Assembly: GCF_036030735.1 (NCBI RefSeq)
Contig: NZ_CP107928.1
Span: 620,001 to 684,000, forward strand
DNA: 64,000 nt
Direction: 5' to 3'
Source of the DNA: Streptomyces sp. NBC_00425
Lineage (GTDB): Bacteria; Actinomycetota; Actinomycetes; Streptomycetales; Streptomycetaceae
The translations under genes were made by a program, and so were the position numbers. Below, piece after piece: positions 1-8,003 of this stretch; the first letter of the stretch is position 1; each line of letters opens with the position of its first letter. The notes beneath the pieces were generated by a model. The model saw only the letters and a list, made by a program, of their open reading frames with translations, was not told the origin of the DNA and made no database searches.

Positions 1-398
1 GTCAGTTCCCGCTCGACGTACTCGCGGAACGCGCGCATGAGCGCCGGGTCCCGCTGGGCCTGGGTGACCAGCAGTGTCAGCGGGCCGCCGAATTCCGGAT
101 CATCCCATACGTCCAGGACGGCCCGGACGATCTGTTCGGGCATCTGCCCGGGATCGCCCTCGAGCACGCGGGCCATCACCTGGCCCGGGCTGATCCCGAG
201 CGCCATCGCCCCACCGAACAGCCCTTGCTTGGAGCCGAAGTGATAGCTGATCAGGGCCGGGTCCACGCCGGCTGCCGAGGCGACGGCTCGCATCGTCGTC
301 GCGTGGTAGCCGTGCCGCAGGAAGGCCGTCTTCGCCGCCGCCAGAATCCTCTCCTTGGCGTCGGAGCCTCCACGCGGACGTCCACGAGATTTATTCAT
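1..398 (-). CDS. TetR family transcriptional regulator, C-terminus cut by window edge
   Basis: Reading leftward from ATG at 398 (alternative ATG at 404) the protein begins MNKSRGRPRGGSDAKER and has a TetR N-terminal DNA-binding domain: a basic arm, then ILAAAKTAFLRHGYHATTM, the recognition part VASAAGVDPALISYHFGSK, and a helix starting GLFGGAMAL. The first half of the ligand-binding domain follows and the gene leaves the window at position 1, so about 130 of a usual 190-220 residues are visible. TetR proteins are ligand-responsive homodimeric repressors. A 19-bp inverted repeat overlaps the start codon, which suggests autorepression. The target gene lies outside the window or is not evident. 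Family assignment is secure; ligand and target are unknown. Confidence 0.85.
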   Translation of the reverse strand, partial: MNKSRGRPRGGSDAKERILAAAKTAFLRHGYHATTMRAVASAAGVDPALISYHFGSKQGLFGGAMALGISPGQVMARVLEGDPGQMPEQIVRAVLDVWDDPEFGGPLTLLVTQAQRDPALMRAFREYVEREL

Positions 399-410
399 CA
401 CCATTGAATA
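392..410. promoter_or_regulatory. palindrome over the TetR start codon (putative autoregulatory operator)
   Basis: TATTCA (392-397) and TGAATA (405-410) form a perfect inverted repeat with a 7-bp spacer that covers both possible start codons of the leftward TetR gene. It is AT-rich in an otherwise GC-rich sequence. Size and position fit a TetR dimer site; binding is inferred. Confidence 0.5.
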
Positions 411-543
411 TCACAGGGCCCCGGACTCTCGTGCGGCGTGCAGGTGCTCACAAAGCCCAGGTCACGCCCGGGCCGGCGCCCAGCGGGCGCGGCCCGGGCG
501 ACGGCCGCGGCGTGTGAGCGCCGCTGCCGCCGCCCTGTCGGGT

Positions 544-1404
544 TCAGCGGGTGATGTCGACGAAGACCATGGGCCGGTCGGCGACGGTGTGGAACGCGGC
601 CTCGTTGCGGCCCCACCAGTGACCGGTCGGCCTGCCGGTGAGGGCGTCGGCCTGGATGAAGATCGTTCCGCGGCCGGCACCGCTCCATTCCTTCGTGGCA
701 AGTCCCGGAGAGCCCTCGACCCGGGTGTCCCGGAACGCCCAGTGCGGCGACGTCTTGCTGGAGTAGGCGACGCCGTGCGGGGCGGAGGTGCTGTCGGAGA
801 CCCTGACCGCGTACTCCTGGGTGGCGCTGTTGCCGTCGCGCTCGAACGGTGCCACGGACTGCACGACCATCATGTGCCCGGTAGCGCCGCCGTCCGAGCC
901 GTCCAGGTACTTCACCGCGATGACGGAACCCGCATGCAGGTCGCTGACCCGCTGTGCGGAGGGGCGGTCGACGTGATCGCTCATGTCATCGAGCGCGCCG
1001 CCGGCGGACGTGTCGGTGAAGGCGTCGTAGTACTGCTCCGAGGTCGGGCTGCGGAAGCCGATACCGGAGGTGAACCACGCGTCGGTGGCCCAGGAGTATG
1101 CGTGTTTCATCGAGGCGGTGAGGAACTGCGCGCACTTGGCCTCGACCTGATAGGAGCTGGGATTCCCGGGCGTGCCCCAGACGACCGTGGCCGTGGCGGA
1201 GTCCGCGTGGGCGCCGGCACCGGGGTAGAAGTTCTCCGGGTCCTGTCCCGGCCAGCCCAGTGACGCGAGTTGGTCGATGATCTCGTTCTCGGCGGCCACC
1301 AGGGGGGCGCCGTCTTCGATTCCGTCTGCCTGCGCCGCAGTGGGCACGACCGCCAGAACGACGGCTGCCGACACTGCGCACAGGGGGCCTATGAGCTTGT
1401 TCAT
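544..1404 (-). CDS. secreted protein of unknown function with a possible CHAP/NlpC-like cysteine-hydrolase core
   Basis: The start at 1404 gives a clear signal peptide: MNKLIGPLCAVSAAVVLAVV followed by an AQA-D type cleavage site near residue 27. The mature part of about 260 residues has no membrane segment. Three features recall papain-like CHAP or NlpC/P60 peptidases: a candidate nucleophile in KCAQFL, a GHMMVVQSV stretch with a possible catalytic His, and SVIAVKYLDG between them. I do not recognise the family with certainty. The reading frame stays open well upstream of 1404, but that extension has no protein-like character. No neighbour suggests a pathway. A secreted cell-wall or protein hydrolase is the best guess. 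Confidence 0.6.
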   Translation of the reverse strand: MNKLIGPLCAVSAAVVLAVVPTAAQADGIEDGAPLVAAENEIIDQLASLGWPGQDPENFYPGAGAHADSATATVVWGTPGNPSSYQVEAKCAQFLTASMKHAYSWATDAWFTSGIGFRSPTSEQYYDAFTDTSAGGALDDMSDHVDRPSAQRVSDLHAGSVIAVKYLDGSDGGATGHMMVVQSVAPFERDGNSATQEYAVRVSDSTSAPHGVAYSSKTSPHWAFRDTRVEGSPGLATKEWSGAGRGTIFIQADALTGRPTGHWWGRNEAAFHTVADRPMVFVDITR

Positions 1405-2290
1405 CGTGCTGATCTTCTTCTTTCTGTGAAGCTGTTCTGTCGCGGCGGAGTCGGCCACTGCCTGCAGGGCGGGGGTGGCCGGACGGCACAGCCGGATGTA
1501 GTGCAGTGCCGCGGAGGTGGGATCACCCGTCGCGCGGCCGCGGCCAACGGGAACCGGCCGCCCTGCCGTCTCAGCGACCCGCCTCACCGGCAGCGGCCGG
1601 AGTCCGGGCTCCCGTGAAGGGCGTTCCAGGTCGGCCGCCTTCCCTCACCGCGAAAACTGCCCGCCTCAGGCACCGCTCCGGTTGCTCGGGCAAGCAGGGT
1701 CAGTCAACCGTGAGCCGGGGAAGGGGAGATGAGTAATCCCTGCCCATCCGGGCGGCCGGGGGCAGGCCATACGTCTCGCAGGAGGCGCTGGCCCTGATCT
1801 CAGACGTACGGGGCGCCGGGTCGGTCTGAAACGTAGATCGCGTGGTCATGCAGCATGGTTGCGCCGGGTCCGAGGTGGCCGCGGCCGCGCTGTGCCGATC
1901 GCGTCCGGCAGCGACGCGCCTGGGAGCTCGCCGCTGATCTGGGACCGTCTCGAAGACGCTCCGGAGCCGGAGCGGGCCGCCGAGCAGCCCCGCGTTTTGC
2001 AGACGCATCACGCGGCTACGCACGCAGGAAGGGTCCGCGAGGCTGCAGGAGGAACGCTTCCTGTTCGCGGCCGCACCGCTCCGGCGTGAAGCGGCCGTAC
2101 ACCACCCTCGCCGTCCCTGCTCGATTGCGTGCTGTCGGCACAGAAAATGCGGCCCCACCGTGCAGCCGACACCGGACCCGCCACCCGGATACGCAAGGTG
2201 CAACACGCCGCGGACGGCACCCGATGGCGCCCAGACCACCGCCGAAGTACGGGGGGCGGGCAAGCGTGTCAGCGACGAACGGGCGGCCGA
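1405..2290. other. 886-bp region with no recognisable gene
   Basis: Several long open frames cross this stretch on both strands, as is usual in 70% GC DNA, but none shows a convincing domain, a ribosome-binding site or compact hydrophobic/charged patterning. It separates the secreted-protein gene from the TetR/exporter pair. I see no repeat or mobile element. Confidence 0.5.
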
Positions 2291-2878
2291 TCATGCACTG
2301 GGAGCGGACGCCTGCGGTTCGAGGATGCTCCGGACGGCGGGCGTGTAGGCGGCGACGATCTCTTCTGGCGTCATGCGTGCCACGGCTGGGATGCGCAGCA
2401 GGTAGCGGGTGAGGGCGAGGCCGAGCAGCTGGGCGGAGACCAGCCCGACGTTGTCCTTGGCGGCGGAGCCGAGGGCCGGGGAGACCTGGGCTGCGAAGAT
2501 CTCCCGCATGCGGCGTGCCGCCTGGTCGTTGGTGACGGCGGAGCGCAGAAGCAGCAGGAGCGCGTCGTCGGCGCCCTCGTGCTCCCAGCGGTGCAGGAAG
2601 TGCCGCACGAGGGCTTCGGCCCGTTCCTCTGCCGGGGTGGCGGACAGGTCGGGAAGGCACAGGTCGATGTCGAGGGCGGCGTCGAAGAGCTGGGCTTTGC
2701 TGCCGTAGTAGCGCATGACCATGGAGGGGTCGATGCCCGCGTCGGCCGCGACGGCCCGGATCGTCGTGCGCTCGAAGCCCTGAGCGGCAAAGCGCTGGCG
2801 GGCGGCGTCGAGAATCGCCGTCCGGGTGCGGTCGGAGCGCCGGGGGCCGGGGGGAGCTTCCGTGTTGTCTGCTGTCAT
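2291..2878 (-). CDS. TetR family regulator, likely local repressor of the four-site operator
   Basis: The 195-aa protein starts MTADNTEAPPGPRRSDRTR at 2878. Its DNA-binding domain covers ILDAARQRFAAQGFERTTIR and VAADAGIDPSMVMRYYGSK, followed by a C-terminal domain of about 130 residues typical of actinobacterial TetR proteins near efflux pumps. It is transcribed divergently from the exporter at 3152. The 273-bp intergenic region carries four copies of GCCAAC-N4-GTTGGC, and the first copy touches its own start codon. The same arrangement is found before the monooxygenase (13251) and the GtrA-like gene (19165), so this protein may control all three loci. That link is inferred from site sharing and divergent position. 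A regulator encoded elsewhere cannot be excluded. Confidence 0.88.
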   Translation of the reverse strand: MTADNTEAPPGPRRSDRTRTAILDAARQRFAAQGFERTTIRAVAADAGIDPSMVMRYYGSKAQLFDAALDIDLCLPDLSATPAEERAEALVRHFLHRWEHEGADDALLLLLRSAVTNDQAARRMREIFAAQVSPALGSAAKDNVGLVSAQLLGLALTRYLLRIPAVARMTPEEIVAAYTPAVRSILEPQASAPSA

Positions 2879-2963
2879 GCCAACAAATGTAGGCCATCGC
2901 TCGTTGACTTTCCATTCCCCTGGGTGCGTTAATGTCAACGGAGGTTGGCCAACAGACGTTGGC
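2879..2963. promoter_or_regulatory. four-site palindromic operator and divergent promoters (locus 1)
   Basis: Two pairs of 16-bp sites are seen. Pair A is GCCAAC-AAAT-GTAGGC (2879-2894) and GCCATC-GCTC-GTTGAC (2893-2908). Pair B is GTCAAC-GGAG-GTTGGC (2934-2949) and GCCAAC-AGAC-GTTGGC (2948-2963). Sites within a pair overlap by 2 bp. TTGACT (2904-2909), 18 bp, GTTAAT (2928-2933) is a plausible rightward promoter for the exporter. TTGACA read leftward from 2938 could serve the TetR gene. The facing half-sites double as -35 hexamers, so a bound repressor would block both. Confidence 0.75.
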
Positions 2964-3151
2964 ATTTGGTGTCTTCCGTAGTGCAGCCCGTTGCGGTGCC
3001 GGGGCGGCAGCGGTCGGCACCGACCCCCTCACTGCGCGCTCGCGCTTTATGAACTCTGCGCTGCTGCTACGCCGTGGCTCCATGGCGGCCGCATCCGCCG
3101 TGGTCCGTCCATCGCACCAGCGCACCTGTCCAGCGGGAAAGGACGCCTCTC

Positions 3152-4699
3152 ATGAACCGAGGCCTCACAGAACAAGGTCACAAAGTGGTGCGTCACGGCG
3201 CAGTACTGGCCGTCACATGCCTGGCTCTGGCCACCGTCGTCTCGGCGATGGCATCGCTGAATGTGGCCCTGCCGGGCATCGCCCGTGAGACCCACGCAAG
3301 CCAGACGGAGCTGTCGTGGATCATCGACGCCTACAGCCTGGTCTTTGCCGCCCTTCTGCTGCTGGCGGCGACTCTGGGCGACCGGTTCGGCCGGCGCCGG
3401 GCCCTGCTGGGCGGCCTCGCTCTGTTCGCGGCCGGATCGGTCGCGGCCGCGTTCTCCTCGGAACCCGGGGTTCTCATCGCCCTGCGAGCGCTGTTGGGGG
3501 TGGCGGCTGCTTTTGTCATGCCCGCCACGCTCTCGACCATCACCAGCACCTTTCCCCGCGAACAGAGGGCAAGTGCGGTCAGCATCTGGGCGGCCGTCGC
3601 GGGAGCGAGCGCCATACTGGGCCTGCTGACTTCCGGTGCCGTGCTCGAAGCATGGTCCTGGCGATCTGTCTTCTGGGTGAACGTCGTTCTGGCGGTCGTG
3701 GCGTTCATCGGCACTTACGTCTTCGTGCCGGAGTCGGCCGAAGCAAAGAAGCAGCGCATCGACACCGTCGGCGCCACGCTCACGGTCGTCGGCCTGGGAA
3801 TTCTGGTCTACTCGGTCATCCAGGCGCCCGAGCAGGGCTGGGCAAGCACCCGCACCCTGATCGGCATCACGGTGGGATTCCTCGTGCTCGCCGGTTTCGT
3901 CGTCTGGGAGCTGCGCCACCCCCACCCTCTGCTGGATCCCCGGCTCTTCCGCAACAAGCCGTTCGCCGCCGGGACTTTGTCGATCACCTTGCAGTTCTTC
4001 GCGTTCTTCGGGTTCATCTTCGTCGTCATGCAGTACCTGCAGCTCGTGCGAGGCGACAGCGCGCTGATCGCCGCCCTGAGTGTGCTGCCCATGCCCGCCG
4101 CCATGATTCCGAGCGCCCGGCTGTCCCCGAAGCTGGCAGCACGCGTCGGCGCCCGCCGTCCCTGGATCGCAGGGCTGATCGCCGTCGCCGTCGGTCTGAG
4201 CGTGCTCGCCGAGCTCGACAAGACGAGCTCCTACTGGCTCATCGTCACGGGGCTCATTCCCCTGGGCGCCGGCATGGGCCTGGCCATGACGCCCGCCACC
4301 GCGGCCATCACCGACGCGTTGCCCTCCCGCCTGCAGAACGTGGGCTCGGCGGTGAACGACCTGTCCCGTGAACTGGGCGGCGCCCTGGGAATCGCCGTAC
4401 TCGGCAGTGCGCTGAACGCCGGCTACCGCAACACTCTCGACACGGAGGGGCTCCCGGCTCACGTGGCAGAGGCAGCTCGCTCATCCCTCGCGGCAGCCAA
4501 CATCGTCGGCGCCAAGACAGGAAACACCGCCCTGGTCAATCAGGCCCGCGACGCCTTCGCCTCCGGTCTGCACCTCGCTCTCATCACCGGAGCTGGAGCA
4601 GCCCTCCTGGGAGCCGCATCGGTCGCCTTCCTTCTGCGGCACTCCCCCAACACCAGTGACGGCGCCGACGGTTTCGACGGCACCGCCACGGAGGGATGA
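3152..4699 (+). CDS. MFS drug exporter, DHA2 (14-TM) family
   Basis: A 515-aa inner-membrane proton-coupled exporter of the EmrB/QacA type. The start at 3152 is chosen for the GGAAAGGA sequence about 8 nt upstream; the longer frame back to 3074 lacks protein character. Visible markers are NVALPGIARETHASQTELSW-type motif D1 in TM1-2, LGDRFGRRRALL (motif A) near residue 75, and about fourteen hydrophobic segments. The C-terminal part contains TPATAAITDALPSRLQNVGS and NDLSRELGGALGIAVLGS, typical of actinobacterial DHA2 pumps. It is strikingly similar along its full length to the second exporter at 6349-7929, so the two are paralogues. It is divergent from the TetR gene and sits behind the four-site operator, which fits ligand-induced efflux. 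The substrate is unknown. Confidence 0.93.
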   Translation: MNRGLTEQGHKVVRHGAVLAVTCLALATVVSAMASLNVALPGIARETHASQTELSWIIDAYSLVFAALLLLAATLGDRFGRRRALLGGLALFAAGSVAAAFSSEPGVLIALRALLGVAAAFVMPATLSTITSTFPREQRASAVSIWAAVAGASAILGLLTSGAVLEAWSWRSVFWVNVVLAVVAFIGTYVFVPESAEAKKQRIDTVGATLTVVGLGILVYSVIQAPEQGWASTRTLIGITVGFLVLAGFVVWELRHPHPLLDPRLFRNKPFAAGTLSITLQFFAFFGFIFVVMQYLQLVRGDSALIAALSVLPMPAAMIPSARLSPKLAARVGARRPWIAGLIAVAVGLSVLAELDKTSSYWLIVTGLIPLGAGMGLAMTPATAAITDALPSRLQNVGSAVNDLSRELGGALGIAVLGSALNAGYRNTLDTEGLPAHVAEAARSSLAAANIVGAKTGNTALVNQARDAFASGLHLALITGAGAALLGAASVAFLLRHSPNTSDGADGFDGTATEG

Positions 4700-4722
4700 C
4701 CGGCTCCCGCCCTCCTCCCCCG

Positions 4723-4759
4723 CGCTGCCTGTGCCCGCCTCGTGCCGGCACAGGCAGCG
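4723..4759. terminator. bidirectional hairpin between convergent genes
   Basis: CGCTGCCTGTGCC (4723-4735) pairs perfectly with GGCACAGGCAGCG (4747-4759), giving a 13-bp stem with an 11-nt loop. It lies just after the exporter stop and before the convergent hydratase end. There is no U-tract, as is usual in Streptomyces. Confidence 0.6.
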
Positions 4760-4933
4760 TGGTGCTCGGCCAAGGCCGTGAGGGCGGGACGGCGCATTGC
4801 GGCTTCTGCACGTCGCGGTCCCGTCGCGGCTGACCGCACTGCGCCAGCCGGCGGACGCGCTGCCGGTGTGCCCCGACCCGCGTTCCTTCGCCGAACGGCC
4901 CGCACGGGCCGCCTCGACGGCGTGTACGGCGCT

Positions 4934-5605
4934 TCATCTGAGGGCAAGGGTGGTGTCGCGCAACGCCGTCAGGGCCGGGGCGTACATGCGGGCCTTGATG
5001 GTGCCGAGGGTGGCACCCGCCCTGCTTGCCTGTGACCGGGCCAGTGCGATGGCTGCCGTACGCACCTCGTTCTCGGCGACCGCCTGGTCGACGATGCCGG
5101 CGGCCACCGCGTCGGCTCCGCCGTAGCGGTGCGCGGTGAGCATGGCCCGGTGCGCGGTGTGCGGGCCCAGCCGTGCCTGGATGAGTGCGGACATGCCAGG
5201 GCTGAAGGGGATGTCGATGTCCGCCTCGGGCAGGCACCAGTATCCGCGGTCTGCGCGCATGATGCGGAAGTCGTGCGCGAGGGAGAACATCGCTCCGGCC
5301 GCGAAGGCGTGTCCCTGCAGAGCGGCAACGGTGATCACCGGCAGGGACAGCATGCGCGCGAAGAGCTCCTGGACGCGGACGACGTAGCCGGGGTGCTCGT
5401 CCAGGTGGGCCAGCAGCCAGTCCAGGTCCAGGCCGTTGGAGTAGAACTTTCCCGTCGCGGTGGTCACCAGAGCGCGCGGGCCGCTCTCTTGCTCGACCTC
5501 GTCCAGTGCGGTGGCGACGGAGGCGAGCCAGTCGGGGTGGAAGCGGTTCTCGCCGTCTCCGAGGTCGAGAACGAAAACGTCGTCGTGACGATCGAGCGTG
5601 GGCAT
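4934..5605 (-). CDS. enoyl-CoA hydratase/isomerase family protein
   Basis: The 223-aa protein is a short crotonase-fold enzyme, more like the delta3,delta2-enoyl-CoA isomerase branch than classic 260-aa hydratases. Seen are FYSNGLDLDWL (first CoA-binding/oxyanion loop), VAALQGHAFAAGAMFSLAHD (second oxyanion-hole segment) and LPEADIDIPFSPG. The usual hydratase Glu pair is not obvious, so the reaction (double-bond isomerisation or hydration of an acyl-CoA) cannot be fixed. It is the last gene of a leftward series (Acg oxidoreductase, exporter, HxlR regulator, this gene), with an 87-bp gap to the HxlR stop that contains a small tandem repeat. Confidence 0.85.
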   Translation of the reverse strand: MPTLDRHDDVFVLDLGDGENRFHPDWLASVATALDEVEQESGPRALVTTATGKFYSNGLDLDWLLAHLDEHPGYVVRVQELFARMLSLPVITVAALQGHAFAAGAMFSLAHDFRIMRADRGYWCLPEADIDIPFSPGMSALIQARLGPHTAHRAMLTAHRYGGADAVAAGIVDQAVAENEVRTAAIALARSQASRAGATLGTIKARMYAPALTALRDTTLALR

Positions 5606-5615
5606 CTGGCTCCTT

Positions 5616-5660
5616 CGAGTGAGGCGGGATCGAGTGAGGCGGGATCGAGTGAGGCGGGAT
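5616..5660. repeat. three tandem copies of a 15-bp unit
   Basis: The unit CGAGTGAGGCGGGAT is repeated exactly three times, just upstream of the hydratase start codon (5605) on its transcribed side. It probably arose by slippage. Whether it alters the leader of the hydratase mRNA is unknown. Confidence 0.85.
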
Positions 5661-5692
5661 CGGGTGTGAGGGGTGAAGTCCGTCGGGGCGCT

Positions 5693-6259
5693 CTACCGGT
5701 TCCCCAGGCGTGCGGCTCGCAGCGAGGCTCGGGCGCGCCTGCTGTCGCGAAGCCCTCGCGGCGCCGGCCTCGCAGCCTGCTCGCCTTCCCGTTCTTCACG
5801 GACGTGCCCTCGATCAGCGGCGTGGGTATGGCGCCGGCTGCGGCCGGGAACCTGAGCCGGGTGCCTCAGCGGCCTTCTGCGGCCGGCCTTGGCCTCGGGG
5901 ACGCCGGCGCAGAGGTGGTCCTCCGCCCAGACGGTCAGGGACGCCAGGGGGATGAGGAGGGCCTTGCCGTGGGCGGAGAGCGCGTAGCGGGAACGTGATG
6001 GCGTGTCCGGCGCGGCGGTTCGGGTCACGAGGCCGAGGGTGGTCAGTTCGCGCAGGCGCCGGGTGAGCACGCCTTCGCTGAGGCCGGGGAGGCGCTCGCA
6101 CACCTGGGCGACGTCGGCCGGACCCCTGGCGAGGGCAGTGATGATCAGCCCGGTCCCGCGTCTGCCCAGCAGGGAGGAGGCCCGGGTGAGGGCCACCAGG
6201 GGTTCGGGCAGTTTCACAGAGTGGGGCTGGTGCGGTGGCTGAGGGTGCGGCAGCGTCAT
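5693..6259 (-). CDS. HxlR-type winged-helix transcriptional regulator with an unusual C-terminal tail
   Basis: Residues about 20-115 form an HxlR winged-helix domain: LLGRRGTGLIITALARGP, VCERLPGLSEGVLTRRLREL (recognition helix) and GLVTRTAAPDTPSRSRYALS (wing). HxlR proteins usually have 100-150 residues and often sense aldehydes, quinones or redox change. This frame has 188. The last 65 are Arg-rich, low in hydrophobics and unlike the family, so they are probably read-through after loss of the normal stop or a frameshift near codon 120. A strong ribosome site (GGAAGG) precedes the ATG. It sits between exporter 2 and the hydratase and may regulate the cluster in cooperation with the LAL protein. 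Confidence 0.82.
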   Translation of the reverse strand: MTLPHPQPPHQPHSVKLPEPLVALTRASSLLGRRGTGLIITALARGPADVAQVCERLPGLSEGVLTRRLRELTTLGLVTRTAAPDTPSRSRYALSAHGKALLIPLASLTVWAEDHLCAGVPEAKAGRRRPLRHPAQVPGRSRRHTHAADRGHVREEREGEQAARPAPRGLRDSRRARASLRAARLGNR

Positions 6260-6279
6260 GGCCGGTTCCTTCCTGGGAC

Positions 6280-6313
6280 GGGCGCGAGGGCCGCGGGGTG
6301 CGGCCCTCGCGCC
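6280..6313 (-). terminator. hairpin between exporter 2 and the HxlR gene
   Basis: GGCGCGAGGGCC (6280-6291) and GGCCCTCGCGCC (6302-6313) form a perfect 12-bp stem with a 10-nt loop, directly after the exporter stop in the leftward direction. It could terminate or attenuate transcription before the HxlR gene. Confidence 0.55.
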
Positions 6314-6348
6314 GTAGGTCGTGGTGGCTGTCGGCCGGTTGGCCGTGG

Positions 6349-7929
6349 CTACGCGGTCGACTTCGCCGTGTCGCGGTGGGTGCCGCTGTTCGGCGTCTCT
6401 TCCTGGTCCGTGCCGGGCTTGCCGGGACGGCGCAGCAGGAGGGTGACGACGACGGCGGCCAGGACGGTGGTGGCGGCGCCGCTGAGGAGGGCGAGGTGCA
6501 TGCCGGAGGCAAAGGCGTCGCGGGCCTCGTCGATGAGTGTGGGGTTGCTTGTGGCGTGGCCGATGTGGTTGGCGGCGGCGAGGGAGGAGCGGGCTGCTTC
6601 CGCGATCGGGGCGGGGAGGCCGCCGGTGTCGAGGGAGTCGCGGTACTGGGCGCTCATGAGGCTGCCGAGGACGGCGATGCCCAGGGCTCCGCCGAGTTCA
6701 CGTGAGAGGTCGTTCACCGCGGAGCCCACGTTCTGCAGGCGGGGCGGCAGGGCGTCGGTGATGGCGGCGGTGGCCGGCGTCGTGGCCAGGCCCATGCCCG
6801 CGCCGAGCGGCAGGAGACCGCCGACGACCAGCCAGTACGAGCTGCCGGCGTCGAGCTGGGCCAGCACGGCCAGGCCGGTGGTGACCAGGACGAGGCCGAC
6901 GGTCCAGGGGGCTCGGATGCCCCGCCGGGCTACCAGGAGCGGACTGAGGCGGGCACTGGGGATCATCGCCGCGGACATCGGCAGCACGCTCACCGCGGCC
7001 ATCAGGGCGCTGTCGCCGCGCACGAGCTGGAGGTACTGCATGGTGACGAAGATGAACCCGAAGAACGCGAAGAACTGCAGGGTGGTCGAGATCGAGCCGG
7101 CCGCGAACAGCTTGTTGCGGAACAGCCGCGGATCGAGCAGGGGGTGCGGGTGCCGCAGCTCCCAGGCGACGAAGGCGACCAGGACGGCGAGCCCGATGGC
7201 TATGCCGGACAGGGTGCGGGTGCTGCCCCAGCCGTGCTCGGGCGCCTCGATGACCGAGTAGACCAGCACGCCCAGCCCCGCCACCGTGAGCACGGCACCG
7301 GTCACATCGATGCGCTGCCTGCCCGGCTGCGCGGACTCCGGCACGAAGAGGTAGGTGCCGACGAACGCCACCGCGGCCATCACCGCGTTCAGCCAGAACA
7401 CCGATCGCCACGACCACGCCTCCAGCAGCAGCCCGGAGGCGAGCAGTCCCAGCGCGGCGCTGGCGCCCGCGACCCCCGCCCAGATGCTGATGGCACGCGC
7501 CTGCTGGGCTCGGGGAAACGTGCTGGTGATCGTGGACAGCGTCGCGGGCATGACGAACGCGGCCGCCACACCCAGCACCGCACGCAGGGCGATCAGGACG
7601 CCCGGCTCGGTCGTGAAGGTCGCGGCGAGCGACACTCCGCCGAACACCGCGACACCGCCGAGCAGTGCCTTGCGGCGGCCGAAGCGGTCGCCGAGGGTCG
7701 CGGCGAACAGCAGGAACGAGGCGAAGATCAGACTGTAGGAGTCGATGATCCACGACAGCTGGGTCTGGTTGGCGTGCGTCTCGCGGGCGACGTCGGGCAA
7801 CGCCACACTCAGCGAAGCCATCGCCGACACGACGGTCGCCAGGGCGAGACAGGTCACGGCGAGAACGGCACCGGGGCGCAATGTGCGCACCGGCCCGCCT
7901 GTCTGGTCCGAAATGATGGCGCCGGTCAT
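6349..7929 (-). CDS. MFS drug exporter, DHA2 family (paralogue of the 3152 exporter)
   Basis: A 526-aa, about 14-TM proton-driven exporter. The ATG at 7929 follows AAAGGAGG and begins MTGAIISDQTGGPVRTLRPG; the longer open frame upstream is antisense to the next gene. It shows LGDRFGRRKALLGG (motif A), ETHANQTQLSWIIDSYSLIF and the same C-terminal NDLSRELGGALGIAVLGS block as the first exporter. The match between the two is continuous, which points to duplication. It lies 74 bp downstream of the Acg-type oxidoreductase in the same direction and is probably cotranscribed with it. The pairing suggests modification and export of a reactive or aromatic compound; the substrate is unknown. Confidence 0.93.
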   Translation of the reverse strand: MTGAIISDQTGGPVRTLRPGAVLAVTCLALATVVSAMASLSVALPDVARETHANQTQLSWIIDSYSLIFASFLLFAATLGDRFGRRKALLGGVAVFGGVSLAATFTTEPGVLIALRAVLGVAAAFVMPATLSTITSTFPRAQQARAISIWAGVAGASAALGLLASGLLLEAWSWRSVFWLNAVMAAVAFVGTYLFVPESAQPGRQRIDVTGAVLTVAGLGVLVYSVIEAPEHGWGSTRTLSGIAIGLAVLVAFVAWELRHPHPLLDPRLFRNKLFAAGSISTTLQFFAFFGFIFVTMQYLQLVRGDSALMAAVSVLPMSAAMIPSARLSPLLVARRGIRAPWTVGLVLVTTGLAVLAQLDAGSSYWLVVGGLLPLGAGMGLATTPATAAITDALPPRLQNVGSAVNDLSRELGGALGIAVLGSLMSAQYRDSLDTGGLPAPIAEAARSSLAAANHIGHATSNPTLIDEARDAFASGMHLALLSGAATTVLAAVVVTLLLRRPGKPGTDQEETPNSGTHRDTAKSTA

Positions 7930-8003
7930 GGTGAGCCTCCTTTGGGTGAAACCTGGGTGGAACCTGGTGAGCGGGCGGTGCGCTTGGACCGCCTCGGCAG
8001 GGG

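Noticed and set aside
544..1263. Long plus-strand open frames over the secreted-protein gene, and many similar frames across the window
   Set aside because: They are mirror frames of real genes on the other strand, rich in Arg/Gly/Pro, without ribosome sites or domains. This is normal in high-GC DNA.
5616..5660. CRISPR-like or other functional array at the 15-bp tandem repeat
   Set aside because: Units are contiguous with no spacers and only three copies; simple slippage.
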